From Sediminicola sp037203765 (GTDB taxonomy: Bacteria > Bacteroidota > Bacteroidia > Flavobacteriales > Flavobacteriaceae): DNA of 64,000 nucleotides. The notes beneath the pieces are model-generated. The model did no database searches. It had not been told where the DNA came from and saw nothing but the letters and a program-made list of their open reading frames with translations. Below are positions 42,401 to 51,742 of this stretch, one piece after another (position 1 is the stretch's first letter; the number at the start of each line of letters is the position of its first letter). The position numbers were made by a program, and so were the translations under genes. The DNA is taken from contig NZ_JBBCAS010000001.1 in assembly GCF_037203765.1 (NCBI RefSeq), positions 434,001 to 498,000 on the forward strand, written 5' to 3'.

Positions 42401-42916
42401 ATGAAATCTATCCAAACCTACATCCTGATCTCCTTACTCCTTGGTACAGCATTTACTTCTTGCAGGACCCAAAAGACATTACAGGGCGATGTCCCCTTTG
42501 TTATGGGAGCTGCAACATCACAGGAGTGGATTGGAGGCAGGGAAGAAAGTGGGACTGGGATCAGCGTGGTCGTACCTATATCCGCCATATCAAAAAATGT
42601 CAGTTTTCAAGATATGTATTTTAGGGGCCAGATAGTACAGGTCTCCACGGATAGAGAGGGGGAAGGATTGACAGTGCAGGGCAATTTTAAAAAAGTTCCC
42701 AAGGAGCAGGGGCTTTTCACGCCTGAAGACCCTAAAAGGGAAATGGGTGGCCAGCAACCACCTTTAAGTGGCAAAGCGGCCCAAGATTTTCCATTTGATT
42801 TGACTTTCCATGAGGCAGTTTTGAGCTACATTGTAAAGAATCGCATGAAATATGTAAAGATTTCTGGGATCAAAGAAAAGGCGGTACTCATTTATTCCAC
42901 GAAACCAAAGAACTAA
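42401..42916 (+). CDS. Hypothetical lipoprotein
   Basis: The protein has 171 residues from ATG 42401, chosen because a promoter lies inside the upstream open extension. The signal peptide ends TAFTSC (Cys21), a usable lipobox. The mature part is mixed alpha/beta with a proline/glycine-rich middle (PKREMGGQQPPLSG) and a basic C-terminus. I do not recognise the family. It lies between the atp terminator and a flippase gene 51 bases downstream, so it may open the envelope-biogenesis operon that follows. Confidence 0.75.
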   Translation: MKSIQTYILISLLLGTAFTSCRTQKTLQGDVPFVMGAATSQEWIGGREESGTGISVVVPISAISKNVSFQDMYFRGQIVQVSTDREGEGLTVQGNFKKVPKEQGLFTPEDPKREMGGQQPPLSGKAAQDFPFDLTFHEAVLSYIVKNRMKYVKISGIKEKAVLIYSTKPKN

Positions 42917-42967
42917 CTTTGTTGTGAGGGTTTTAATAACTACTTTTAATCCCTAACATTAGCACAT

Positions 42968-44431
42968 TTGAACCCGTTAAAAAAACTTTTTAAACAGACC
43001 TTTATTTACGGTTTGGCAACGGTATTGCCCAGAATGCTATCGTTTCTTTTAACGCCCTTGTACGTGACTGTTCTTCCGACAGACGGTTACGGGGAAGTTT
43101 CCATTATTTTTGCCTGGTTTGCCATATTCAACGTCCTTTTGGCCTATGGTATGGAGACCGCCTTTTTTAGGTACTACCACGATTCCACATTGAATAAAAA
43201 GACTGTGGTCACTACCTCTTTGATATCCATTGGAGCTTCTTCTTTTGTATTTATGTTCCTTGCATTTTTGTTCAAAGGGGCTGTTTCTACATTTAGCGAT
43301 ATAGATCCGCAATTTATTACATACGCCATATGGATTCTGGTTTTGGATGCCTTGGTCATCATTCCGTTTTCTTGGTTAAGGGCCAATGAAAAACCAATGC
43401 GCTACGCTCTGGTAAAAATCACGAACGTCGGCATCAACCTGGGATTGAATTGTTTTTTCCTGATGATACTGCCTCCAATCGTCAAAAGTGCTCCAGATTC
43501 GGTTTTAAGCGTGCTGTACAAGCCGAACTTTGAAATCTCCTATATCTTCATTTCGATGCTCATTGCGAGCGGTGTGACCCTCTTGTTGATGTTGCGCCTA
43601 TATTTGAGAAGGCCCTATGTTTTTGATATGTCCATATGGAAAAGCATGTTGAAATATGCCTCTCCTGTTTTGGTAGCGGGTATTGCCTTTACCATCAACG
43701 AAGTTTTCGATAGGATTATGCTGGATTGGCTATTGCCAGAGGATATCGCTGAAAGCGAAATTGGGAAATATTCAGCCTGCTATAAGCTCACCTTGTTTAT
43801 GACCTTGTTTGCCACAGCTTTTAGAATGGGCATAGAACCTTTCTTTTTCAGTCATTTTAAAAGTGACAATCCTCAAAAGGCCTATGCGCAGATCACCAAT
43901 TATTTTGTCATCTTGGGAAGTGTCATTCTGCTTTCTGTTGTCGTCTTCGCGGACGTGCTCAAGTTGATCATTGTTCCCAATGCCGATTATTGGGAGGCCA
44001 TGTCCGTAGTGCCCATCATTATTTTGGCAAGTTTTTGCTTGGGGATTTATCACAACCTCTCGGTTTGGTACAAGGTAACGGACCGTACGAGAATTGGAGC
44101 CTATATCTCCATAGTTGGCGCTATTTTGACCATTGTCATCAACTATGTGTTTATACCTTATTTTGGATATATGGCTTCGGCTGTGGCGACCTTGGTGGCA
44201 TATGGTTCCATGATGTCGATGTCCCTTTATTTTGGAAGGATGTATTATCCTATCCCTTATAATTTCCGTAAAATTGTATTCTATTTTTCCATATCCACTT
44301 TATTTTCCATCCTGTCATTTTATCTTTTTGACAGAAACCTGATTATAGGAATTGTACTTTTGCTGCTGTTCTATGCCATGGTTTTAAAATTGGAAAAAGA
44401 GCAACTGAAAAAAATATTTCTCAAAAAATGA
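42968..44431 (+). CDS. Polysaccharide/lipid flippase, MOP superfamily
   Basis: The protein has 487 residues from a TTG start. About 14 membrane helices follow the Wzx-like opening LFKQTFIYGLATVLPRMLSF and VLPTDGYGEVSI. It resembles the polysaccharide-biosynthesis flippases conserved in Bacteroidetes next to dut, unlike the AT-rich flippase at 5524. It probably transports a lipid-linked glycan or peptidoglycan precursor across the inner membrane. It overlaps dut by ATGA. This conserved location suggests a housekeeping envelope role rather than variable antigen export (inference). Confidence 0.85.
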   Translation: MNPLKKLFKQTFIYGLATVLPRMLSFLLTPLYVTVLPTDGYGEVSIIFAWFAIFNVLLAYGMETAFFRYYHDSTLNKKTVVTTSLISIGASSFVFMFLAFLFKGAVSTFSDIDPQFITYAIWILVLDALVIIPFSWLRANEKPMRYALVKITNVGINLGLNCFFLMILPPIVKSAPDSVLSVLYKPNFEISYIFISMLIASGVTLLLMLRLYLRRPYVFDMSIWKSMLKYASPVLVAGIAFTINEVFDRIMLDWLLPEDIAESEIGKYSACYKLTLFMTLFATAFRMGIEPFFFSHFKSDNPQKAYAQITNYFVILGSVILLSVVVFADVLKLIIVPNADYWEAMSVVPIIILASFCLGIYHNLSVWYKVTDRTRIGAYISIVGAILTIVINYVFIPYFGYMASAVATLVAYGSMMSMSLYFGRMYYPIPYNFRKIVFYFSISTLFSILSFYLFDRNLIIGIVLLLLFYAMVLKLEKEQLKKIFLKK

Positions 44432-44862
44432 ATATTAAGATAATCAATAATTCCAGCCATCCGCTGCCGCATTACGAAACCATCGCCTCGGCTGGCATGG
44501 ACTTGCGTGCCAGTATTACAGAACCGATCAGCCTTGAACCTTTGGGAAGAGCCATAGTTCCTACGGGACTGTTTATTGAGTTGCCCATGGGGTTTGAGGC
44601 TCAGGTTAGGCCAAGGAGCGGACTTGCGGCCAAAAAGGGAATTACAGTGCTCAACGCTCCGGGAACAGTGGATGCTGATTACAGAGGTGAGATCGGGGTC
44701 ATTCTGGTAAATTTGTCCAAGGAACCGTTCACCATCGAAAACGGGGAAAGGATCGCCCAATTGGTCATCGCCAAACACGAGCGTGCCGAATGGATCCTGG
44801 TAAAGGAACTGTCCAAAACGGAAAGAGGTGAGGGCGGCTTCGGTAGCACCGGGGTGAAATAA
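44428..44862 (+). CDS. dut: Deoxyuridine 5'-triphosphate nucleotidohydrolase (dUTPase)
   Basis: This is a trimeric-type dUTPase of 144 residues with all five conserved motifs visible: SAGMDLRA, RPRSGLAAK, GTVDADYRGE, ERIAQLV and the C-terminal ERGEGGFGSTG arm. It splits dUTP to dUMP and pyrophosphate, keeping uracil out of DNA and feeding thymidylate synthesis. It is coupled by a 4-base overlap to the upstream flippase. The gene appears intact and of normal length. Confidence 0.97.
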   Translation: MNIKIINNSSHPLPHYETIASAGMDLRASITEPISLEPLGRAIVPTGLFIELPMGFEAQVRPRSGLAAKKGITVLNAPGTVDADYRGEIGVILVNLSKEPFTIENGERIAQLVIAKHERAEWILVKELSKTERGEGGFGSTGVK

Positions 44863-44944
44863 ATTTGAAACGTAAGAAGAGTTTTAACTCAAGAACAACA
44901 AAAGAATATCCCGATCAGGGAAAAACAACAAATAAACTATTATC

Positions 44945-45961
44945 ATGAAGATTATTGTACCTATGGCGGGCAGAGGTTCCCGTTTAAGACCACATACATT
45001 GACTGTGCCAAAACCTTTAATCCCTGTAGCAGGGAAGCCCATTGTACATCGCTTGGTAAGTGATATCGCCAAAGTATTGGGCGAGGATATAGATGAAGTG
45101 GCATTTATATTGGGGGATCCCGCATTCTTTGGGGATGATGTTGTGGCAAGTTTAAAAGAATTGGCCGAAAGCCTTGGGGCCAAAGCCTCCATTTATCGTC
45201 AAGACCAACCATTGGGTACAGGTCATGCTATTATGGCCGCCAAGGAATCCTTGAGCGGACCAGCGGTTATTGCCTATGCGGATACCCTGATCAGGGCAGA
45301 TTTTGATCTGGACAAATCAGCTGATAGCGTTATTTGGGTAAAACAAGTAGACCAACCTGAAGCATACGGGGTGGTAAAACTGAACGACAATGGGAATATT
45401 GTGGAATTGGTGGAAAAACCGGCCAATTTTGTATCCGATTTGGCGGTCATAGGCATCTATTACTTCAAAGATGTTTCCGTTTTGAAGAACGAACTTCAAT
45501 ATGTGCTGGATAACAATATTGTACACGGGGGAGAGTACCAGATCAATGACGGTATAAAGAGAATGATGGAAAAAGGCATGAAATTTGCTCCTGGTAAGGT
45601 TGAAGAGTGGATGGATTGCGGGAATAAGAATGTTACGGTAGAAACCAATATGCGTATGCTGGGCTTTTTGGAAAAAGATGGAGAGAAATTGGTTTCGGAC
45701 ACTGTTACCCTTGAGAATGCCCAAATTATAGAGCCTTGTTTTATAGGGGAGAACGTTGTTTTGAAAAACACTACCATTGGACCCTTTGTATCCATTGGAG
45801 ATCACACGGTGGTTGAGAATTCTACCATAAAGAATAGTCTTATACAGACCAATAACAAGATCAGCAATGCCAACCTGGACAACGCTATGGTGGGTAACCA
45901 TGTGGTGTTCAATGGTAATTTTGAGACCATCAGTATCGGGGATTACTCGGTCATGGAATAG
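44945..45961 (+). CDS. Sugar-1-phosphate nucleotidyltransferase
   Basis: The 338-residue protein opens with the pyrophosphorylase signature MAGRGSRLRPHT followed by PKPLIPVAGKP. The catalytic-domain AYADTL metal site is near residue 109. From about 240 a left-handed beta-helix of hexapeptide repeats follows (GENVVLKNTTIGPFVSIGDH). It activates a sugar-1-phosphate with an NTP; glucose- or mannose-type specificity cannot be fixed by eye. It lies in an envelope-biogenesis operon between dut and a TPR protein. Confidence 0.88.
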   Translation: MKIIVPMAGRGSRLRPHTLTVPKPLIPVAGKPIVHRLVSDIAKVLGEDIDEVAFILGDPAFFGDDVVASLKELAESLGAKASIYRQDQPLGTGHAIMAAKESLSGPAVIAYADTLIRADFDLDKSADSVIWVKQVDQPEAYGVVKLNDNGNIVELVEKPANFVSDLAVIGIYYFKDVSVLKNELQYVLDNNIVHGGEYQINDGIKRMMEKGMKFAPGKVEEWMDCGNKNVTVETNMRMLGFLEKDGEKLVSDTVTLENAQIIEPCFIGENVVLKNTTIGPFVSIGDHTVVENSTIKNSLIQTNNKISNANLDNAMVGNHVVFNGNFETISIGDYSVME

Positions 45962-45985
45962 TTAAATGCCAGTGGGCATAAGTTT

Positions 45986-46906
45986 ATGAAAAAAAGGCTG
46001 CACTTTCTCTTGCTTTGCATAGCGGTACTTTTGTCCGCCGGGCACATCTTTGCCCAAGAACCGGAAGAAAGTGCAGAAATAATGTTGGAGGCGTATTCCG
46101 ATGAATTTCAAGAGAAGTTTTTTGAAGCCCTAAAACAAAAGGGTATTGAAAATTACGATAGGGCCATCAATTTGTTCCTGGAATGTAAGGCCATGGATAA
46201 TAACAATCCGGTCATAGACCATGAACTGGCCAAGAGTTATGCCCTCAACAGGGATTTCATCAATGCACAAGACTATGTGCTCAAAGCCATAAACCTGGCG
46301 CCTGAAAATTTTTGGTTCCTCCATACCCTAGTGGATATTACCGAGAAACAAGGCAACTCCTTTGATACCGTAAGAGCATTGATACCCTATAGCAACGAAA
46401 TGCTGCGGGAACATTTGGCCCAGATCTATTATAACCGTCAAAATTATGATAATGCCCTATTTGTATTGGAGGGTCTTAGAAAAACAAGTGCCGTCAATAC
46501 ATTGAGAAGGAGAATCGCCGATGCCAAGGGAGAGGATGTTTCATCCGATTTGGAGGAGGAGGTTGAGCAACAAGGGGAAAAGGAGGAGAGCCCTTTGGAT
46601 GACTTTATGATGGGAATGGCACAGCTGATTGAAAAAGAGGATTTTAAGCAGTTGGAGACGGTGTCTGCCGAAGCATTGGAAACATTCCCCCTGCAACCCT
46701 ATTTCTATTACGCCAGGGGTTTGGCCTTGAACAAATTAAGTAGACACAAGGAGGCGGTGGCTGTCATGGAGGAAGGGTTGGACTATCTGTTGGAGGACCA
46801 ACTATTGGCCAACAAATTTCACAAAGAATTGGCAAACGCCCATATTGCTTTGGGAAATTCTTCAAAGGCAAATATGTATCTTAGTAAAATAAAAACGAGG
46901 TCTTAA
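45986..46906 (+). CDS. Tetratricopeptide-repeat exported protein
   Basis: The protein has 306 residues. An N-terminal signal peptide (about 1-24, ending HIFAQ) is followed by helical TPR-like repeats at about 45-150 (KGIENYDRAINLFLECKAMD; ALNRDFINAQDYVLKAINL) and 225-300. A glutamate-rich linker (DLEEEVEQQGEKEES) separates them. It is probably periplasmic or outer-membrane attached and acts as a scaffold. It is 24 bases after the nucleotidyltransferase and 5 before the DUF4292 lipoprotein. No specific pathway is known. Confidence 0.85.
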   Translation: MKKRLHFLLLCIAVLLSAGHIFAQEPEESAEIMLEAYSDEFQEKFFEALKQKGIENYDRAINLFLECKAMDNNNPVIDHELAKSYALNRDFINAQDYVLKAINLAPENFWFLHTLVDITEKQGNSFDTVRALIPYSNEMLREHLAQIYYNRQNYDNALFVLEGLRKTSAVNTLRRRIADAKGEDVSSDLEEEVEQQGEKEESPLDDFMMGMAQLIEKEDFKQLETVSAEALETFPLQPYFYYARGLALNKLSRHKEAVAVMEEGLDYLLEDQLLANKFHKELANAHIALGNSSKANMYLSKIKTRS

Positions 46907-46911
46907 ACACA

Positions 46912-47697
46912 ATGATGAAGAGTATGTTAAAAATACCAAAATTAGTGGTTTCCTGCATGTTTGTGCTGTTGGTATTTTCCTGTAAATCCAATAAGGTACT
47001 TACGGATGGTACGCTGGACACCAACCTCGGTGCTAAGACGATCATAAAAAATCACTACAGCAATCAGCTTAATTTTAAGACATTGAGCGGTAAAATGAAG
47101 ATTGATTATTCCGATGGGGAATCTTCCCAAGGGGTTAGTGTGAGCCTTCGTATGGAAAAGGACAAGGCAATTTGGATCAGTGCCCCATTGGGGGTCGTAA
47201 AGGCCTATATTACACCGGAAAGGGTTAGCTTTTATAATAAACTGGACAACGAATATTTTGATGGCGACTTTTTATACCTGAGCAATTTGTTGGGGGTAGA
47301 GCTCAATTTTGCCAAAGTGCAGAACTTATTGCTAGGGGAAGCTTTGTTCGATCTGAAAGAGGGAAAGTACGATACCGCAATCAGTGAGAACAATTATCAG
47401 TTGAAACCCAAAAAGTCCATGGAACTTTTCAAGACCTTATTTGAAATAGAACCAAAGAATTTTAAGATGGCGGCCCAGCAGATAGCCCAGCCAGAGAAGA
47501 AAAGGATTTTAGAAATACAGTACAGGAATTATCAGGCCATAGACAAAAGGGTTCTGCCCAATGAAATAGGGATTATGGCTATTGATGGCGATAAGAGTAA
47601 CACCATTTCTATAGAATATCGCAATATGGAATTCAACAGATCGGTAAACTTTCCATATAAAATACCAAATGGTTTTAAAGAGATAGTATTAAAATAG
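46912..47697 (+). CDS. DUF4292 family lipoprotein
   Basis: The 261-residue protein has a signal peptide ending VFSC (Cys24). The mature domain has beta-strand-rich LolA/LolB-like texture (LNFKTLSGKMKIDYSD; VSVSLRMEKDKAIWIS). DUF4292 proteins have a lipoprotein-carrier-like fold in Bacteroidetes, and an outer-membrane lipoprotein insertion role analogous to LolB is a fair inference, unproven. It is flanked by the TPR protein and the EnvC-like gene with very short gaps, which fits an envelope assembly operon. Confidence 0.85.
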   Translation: MMKSMLKIPKLVVSCMFVLLVFSCKSNKVLTDGTLDTNLGAKTIIKNHYSNQLNFKTLSGKMKIDYSDGESSQGVSVSLRMEKDKAIWISAPLGVVKAYITPERVSFYNKLDNEYFDGDFLYLSNLLGVELNFAKVQNLLLGEALFDLKEGKYDTAISENNYQLKPKKSMELFKTLFEIEPKNFKMAAQQIAQPEKKRILEIQYRNYQAIDKRVLPNEIGIMAIDGDKSNTISIEYRNMEFNRSVNFPYKIPNGFKEIVLK

Positions 47698-47698
47698 T

Positions 47699-48961
47699 AT
47701 GAGCTTAAAGACCTTGATCAGTAAAAGTCATATCCTGCTTGTGTTCCTATTTGTTGGAACTATTGCATTGGCGCAAACCAATGAACAAAAAGCATTGGAG
47801 GCCAAGCGGGAACAGCTTCAAAACGAAATAAAAAATATCAATAGGTTGTTGTTTGCCGAGAAAAAGGAGCGGGGCAATGTCATGGAGCAAATGGAGGCAC
47901 TGGAACAAAAGATCAACGTAAGGGAACAGTTGATCAATGTGACCAACCAGCAATCCAATCTTCTCAATAGGCAGATCAATACCAATATCCGGAATATTTC
48001 GAAGCTCAGGGACGACTTGGAGGTGCTTAAGGAAGATTATGCCACCATGATACAGAAGTCGTACCAGAACAAGTCACAACAGAGCAGATTGATGTTCCTG
48101 TTGTCCTCTGAAAATTTCTTTCAGGCATTTAAAAGACTGCAGTATTTAAAACAATATACCCAATACAGAAAAGAACAGGGGGAACAGATAGTTGTAAAGA
48201 CCGAGGAATTGACCCAACTCAACCGGGATCTGACAGAGCAACGGAAGGTAAAGGAGCAATTGGTAGCGGAGAATTTGGTGGCCAAAAACGAATTGCAAAA
48301 GGAAAGGGCAGACCAACAGGACCTACTGGCAACGATTCGCAAGAATGAAACCAAGTATACCGCCGCCATAGAAAAGAAAAGGCAGGAAGCCAGAAGAATA
48401 GACCAACAGATAGATGAATTGATCCGGTTGGCTATTGCGGCAAGCAATAAAAAGGCTGCAGGCAATGCCACCGCAAGCAGTACGGGCAGCGGGGGCAGCA
48501 GTAGTAGCAGTAAGTTTGTTTTGACCCCTGAGGCGACCATTGTGGCCAAGAATTTTTCTGCCAATAAAGGGAAATTGGATTGGCCCGTGGAAAGAGGCAT
48601 CGTCAGCCGTGGTTTTGGGGTTTATAGTGATGCGGTCTACCCAGGGATAAAACATCAGAACAATGGGGTGATCATCGCTACAGATGAGGGTTCCAAGGCG
48701 CGTTCCATCTTTGAAGGGGAAGTTATAGGGATAATGGCCGTACCCGGTGGAAACATGGGAGTGCAGGTCAAGCACGGAAATTATATCAGTACCTATTACA
48801 ACCTGTCAAAACTATACGTCAAGAAAGGAGATAGGGTGACCAGAAAAGAAGAACTGGGAGAGATTTATACCAATCGGTTGAATGGTCAGACACAGCTCAA
48901 ATTCTACCTCTACCAAGATGCCAATCGTTTGAATCCACAAGAATGGATATACCGACTGTAA
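47699..48961 (+). CDS. EnvC-like murein hydrolase activator (degenerate M23 domain)
   Basis: The protein has 420 residues with a signal peptide (1-25). A long coiled coil (about 27-250) is followed by a serine/glycine linker (GSGGSSSSS) and a C-terminal LytM/M23 domain (about 290-420). In active M23 peptidases the zinc ligands lie in HxxxD and HLHF-type motifs; here the second reads TQLKFYL and the equivalent YaHL reads YYNL, so the metal site is lost. This matches EnvC, which activates amidases for septal peptidoglycan splitting rather than cutting itself. It is last in the operon. Confidence 0.88.
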   Translation: MSLKTLISKSHILLVFLFVGTIALAQTNEQKALEAKREQLQNEIKNINRLLFAEKKERGNVMEQMEALEQKINVREQLINVTNQQSNLLNRQINTNIRNISKLRDDLEVLKEDYATMIQKSYQNKSQQSRLMFLLSSENFFQAFKRLQYLKQYTQYRKEQGEQIVVKTEELTQLNRDLTEQRKVKEQLVAENLVAKNELQKERADQQDLLATIRKNETKYTAAIEKKRQEARRIDQQIDELIRLAIAASNKKAAGNATASSTGSGGSSSSSKFVLTPEATIVAKNFSANKGKLDWPVERGIVSRGFGVYSDAVYPGIKHQNNGVIIATDEGSKARSIFEGEVIGIMAVPGGNMGVQVKHGNYISTYYNLSKLYVKKGDRVTRKEELGEIYTNRLNGQTQLKFYLYQDANRLNPQEWIYRL

Positions 48962-49016
48962 TGTAAATTACGCCTGGTATTTTACTAAAACGCTTGAAGA
49001 TATTTAAGGGATCGTA

Positions 49017-49532
49017 TTACTGTTCCTGAAACAGGGCCCTAAGCTCTGTTGCCTCCAATGGCTTCATTTTGCCGGCAAGTACAAGGCTCAGTTGTTTTCG
49101 CCTTAAAGCTGCGTCATATCGTTGCTTTTCGAGCTCCGTTTCGGCCTCAATCTTAGGTACGCTTGTAGGTTTGCCGGTGTCATCAACGGCAACGAAGGTG
49201 TATATGGCCTCATTGGCCTTGGTTCGTTCCCCACTGAATCGATCTTCCATCCAAACATCAATAAAAACCTCCATGGATGAAGAAAAAGCCCTAGAAACGG
49301 CCGCCTCAACGGTAACAACACTTCCCAAAGGAACAGCTCTATTGAAAGCCACGTGGTTCACGGAGGCGGTAACTACAATTCTTCTGCTGTGCCTACGTGC
49401 GGCAATACTTGCCGCTCTGTCCATTCGGGCGAGAAGCTCACCCCCAAATAAATTGTTCAATGGATTGGTCTCGCTGGGAAGCACCAAATCGGTCATGATA
49501 GTCCTTGAATCACTAGGAGTCTTAGCCTGCAT
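49017..49532 (-). CDS. Acyl-CoA thioesterase, hotdog fold
   Basis: The protein has 171 residues from ATG 49532, chosen because a promoter lies between this ATG and an earlier in-frame start. The core has the YciA-like hotdog signature LNNLFGGELLARMDRAAS with the catalytic acidic residue in the helix. It continues with NHVAFNRAVPLGSVV and a C-terminal extension. It hydrolyses medium/long acyl-CoAs. It converges with the EnvC-like gene (55 bases apart) and is followed, on the same strand, after the SPOR gene upstream. Confidence 0.9.
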   Translation of the reverse strand: MQAKTPSDSRTIMTDLVLPSETNPLNNLFGGELLARMDRAASIAARRHSRRIVVTASVNHVAFNRAVPLGSVVTVEAAVSRAFSSSMEVFIDVWMEDRFSGERTKANEAIYTFVAVDDTGKPTSVPKIEAETELEKQRYDAALRRKQLSLVLAGKMKPLEATELRALFQEQ

Positions 49533-49547
49533 ACTCAAAATTTTTTG

Positions 49548-49575
49548 CAAAGATACACCTATATTGCGGGGCAAA
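49548..49575 (-). promoter_or_regulatory. Promoter of the acyl-CoA thioesterase
   Basis: On the minus strand TTTG (49575-49572), 16 bases, then TATCTTTG (49555-49548). The ATG at 49532 follows 15 bases later. Confidence 0.6.
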
Positions 49576-49589
49576 AAGAAGAAGTGCGA

Positions 49590-50534
49590 TTATTCTTGGA
49601 ACAACCAGGCATCGCTGGATTCTGTGCGCTTTATTTGTCTCAGGTATTGCAAAGCTTCATCCACATTGGTAAAACTGCCATAGGCAACAAGGTGTAGGCC
49701 GTGCTTGTTCAAACCCAAATTAGAAGCTTCAAATCCTTTTTCCACTAACTGAGCCACCTTTTTATCGGCATTTTCTTGGGCTCTGAAACCTCCGGCAACA
49801 ATGTGGTAATGGATTTGGTCCTTTTTGGTGATCTCTAATTTTAAGGCGGGCAATTCCAAAGGTGCAGTATTGAAAAATGTTGCTTCCTGTATATTTTTGG
49901 CAACCTGCTCCTGAGCTTCCTCCTGTACCAGTTGTTGGTCGTTGATGGAATTATTGTAAAAACGCAATCCTGTAAGTCCTGTGGCAAAAGCCAACAAAAT
50001 TACTGCTGCGTACTTTAAGTAAGGTCTAAATTTATTTGATTGCTCCCTAGTTTCTGGGGTAATCATAAATGGGATCTTATCTTCCATTTCCACGACCTCT
50101 TCTTTTAGAACTTCCCTAACAACAGGGGCCGTTACAAAAGAAGAAAGACCAAATGAGGTAGTTAAAAAGTTTACTTGGTTAGACGGTTGGAACTGAATTT
50201 TTTGGTCCTTGTTCTGCCAAAGTTCACCAACATTGGGCAATAGGAGGCGCTTGCCATCCTTTAGGGTTTGCTTCCAGGTATTGGACTCAATTTCGATACG
50301 TTTGAGCATTTCCTCATAGGAAACTTTCTCAGACTCTGCCATATAGGAAACCAATAGGCCATCATTGGAAGAAAGTTGACCGTTAAAAGAGATTACTTTG
50401 GACGGTGGTGAAAAGGAATGGGAGTTACTGTGTATAACGGCAGATTTCATTTGCGTAAGAAATCCCCCAAATCCGGGCATAATTACGCAATTGTAGCGAT
50501 ATAGTAGCTCTGCTATGTATTGTTCAGTTCCCAT
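49590..50534 (-). CDS. SPOR-domain membrane protein with HU/CCDC81-like N-domain
   Basis: From ATG 50534 the protein has 314 residues. The N-terminal 1-130 carries MGTEQYIAELLYRYNCVIMP and GFGGFLTQ, the HU-CCDC81 bacterial domains found in Bacteroidetes. A membrane helix at about 175-192 leads to a C-terminal SPOR domain (about 240-312; YHIVAGGFRAQENADKKVAQ), which binds denuded septal glycan strands. The layout, cytoplasmic HU-like domain plus periplasmic peptidoglycan binder, suggests a link between nucleoid and division septum. It is divergent from dprA. Confidence 0.85.
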   Translation of the reverse strand: MGTEQYIAELLYRYNCVIMPGFGGFLTQMKSAVIHSNSHSFSPPSKVISFNGQLSSNDGLLVSYMAESEKVSYEEMLKRIEIESNTWKQTLKDGKRLLLPNVGELWQNKDQKIQFQPSNQVNFLTTSFGLSSFVTAPVVREVLKEEVVEMEDKIPFMITPETREQSNKFRPYLKYAAVILLAFATGLTGLRFYNNSINDQQLVQEEAQEQVAKNIQEATFFNTAPLELPALKLEITKKDQIHYHIVAGGFRAQENADKKVAQLVEKGFEASNLGLNKHGLHLVAYGSFTNVDEALQYLRQIKRTESSDAWLFQE

Positions 50535-50638
50535 GGCGGCAAATATTGTTATAAATTTAACCTTTTCAAAACCCAACACCTAACTTTTTATTAACATTTT
50601 ATTTTCTGTATTTTTAGAGAAATTAGAACCAACTACAA

Positions 50639-51742
50639 ATGACTAGCGATGAATTGATTGCAATTTTAAGGCTACAGAGCATACCGAATATTGGCGATGT
50701 TACGGCCAAAAAATTAATTTCACATTGCGGGAATGCGGCAGAAGTTTTCAGTAACAAAGCGGATCATTTGCTAAAAATAGATGGTATTGGTACCCATACC
50801 TTGCGAAATTTACAGGACAAAACGCATCTTGAAGCTGCACTTGCCGAATTTGAGTTCATCCGAAAGGAAGGAATAGAATTCACCTATTATAAAGATAAGG
50901 AATATCCCTCATACCTTAAACACTGCATAGATGGCCCTATATTGATGTTTAAAAAGGGTGCCATAGAGCTTGGGGGAAGAAAGATCATCAGTGTGGTGGG
51001 TACTAGGAACATCACGAGTTATGGTGCGGATTTTTGTGAACGGTTTATTGAGGAAATAGCGCCCTTAAACCCCATTATTGTCAGTGGCTTTGCTTATGGG
51101 GTGGATATTTGCGTCCATCGGGCTGCATTAAAGCATGGCTTGCAGACCATAGGGTGCCTTGCCCATGGCTTGAACCAAATATATCCTAAATCCCATGGGA
51201 GGTTCACCTCTGAGATGGAGCGACAAGGAGGTTTTTTTACCGAATTTTGGAGTAACAGTAAACCAGAAAGGGAGCATTTTTTAAGGCGAAACAGGATCAT
51301 TGCAGGTTTGGGTGAGGCTACCATTGTCATAGAATCAGCAGAAAAAGGGGGCAGTCTGGTTACAGCGGATATTGCCCATAGTTACCATAGGGATGTTTTT
51401 GCTGTTCCCGGCCGGGCTCATGATAAATACAGTATGGGATGTAACAACCTAATTAAACAGCAAAAAGCACATATGCTTACTTCCGCGGCAGATTTAATAT
51501 ACCTGTTGGGTTGGGAATTGGAGGACAAAACAGTACCCTCGGTGCAAAAGCAATTATTTGTTCAGATGGATGATCTGGAACATAAGGTTCATGCTTATTT
51601 GCAAAAAGAGGGCAAGCAGTTATTGGATATTATAGCCCTAGAATGCCAAATACCTGTTTTTAAGGTTGCCACCACCTTATTTAACATGGAAATGAAAGGG
51701 GTGGTCAGGCCGCTGCCTGGAAAACTTTTCGAGGCCATTTAA
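50639..51742 (+). CDS. dprA: DNA-processing protein DprA
   Basis: The protein has 367 residues: an N-terminal helix-hairpin-helix region (about 5-60), then the Rossmann-like DprA core with VVGTRNITSYG near residue 120 and SGFAYGVDI, and a C-terminal winged helix (about 305-366). It binds incoming single-stranded DNA and loads RecA during natural transformation. recA is about 5 kb away on the other strand. A near-consensus TATTTTTA element lies 30 bases upstream. The gene is intact; competence of the host is an inference. Confidence 0.95.
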   Translation: MTSDELIAILRLQSIPNIGDVTAKKLISHCGNAAEVFSNKADHLLKIDGIGTHTLRNLQDKTHLEAALAEFEFIRKEGIEFTYYKDKEYPSYLKHCIDGPILMFKKGAIELGGRKIISVVGTRNITSYGADFCERFIEEIAPLNPIIVSGFAYGVDICVHRAALKHGLQTIGCLAHGLNQIYPKSHGRFTSEMERQGGFFTEFWSNSKPEREHFLRRNRIIAGLGEATIVIESAEKGGSLVTADIAHSYHRDVFAVPGRAHDKYSMGCNNLIKQQKAHMLTSAADLIYLLGWELEDKTVPSVQKQLFVQMDDLEHKVHAYLQKEGKQLLDIIALECQIPVFKVATTLFNMEMKGVVRPLPGKLFEAI

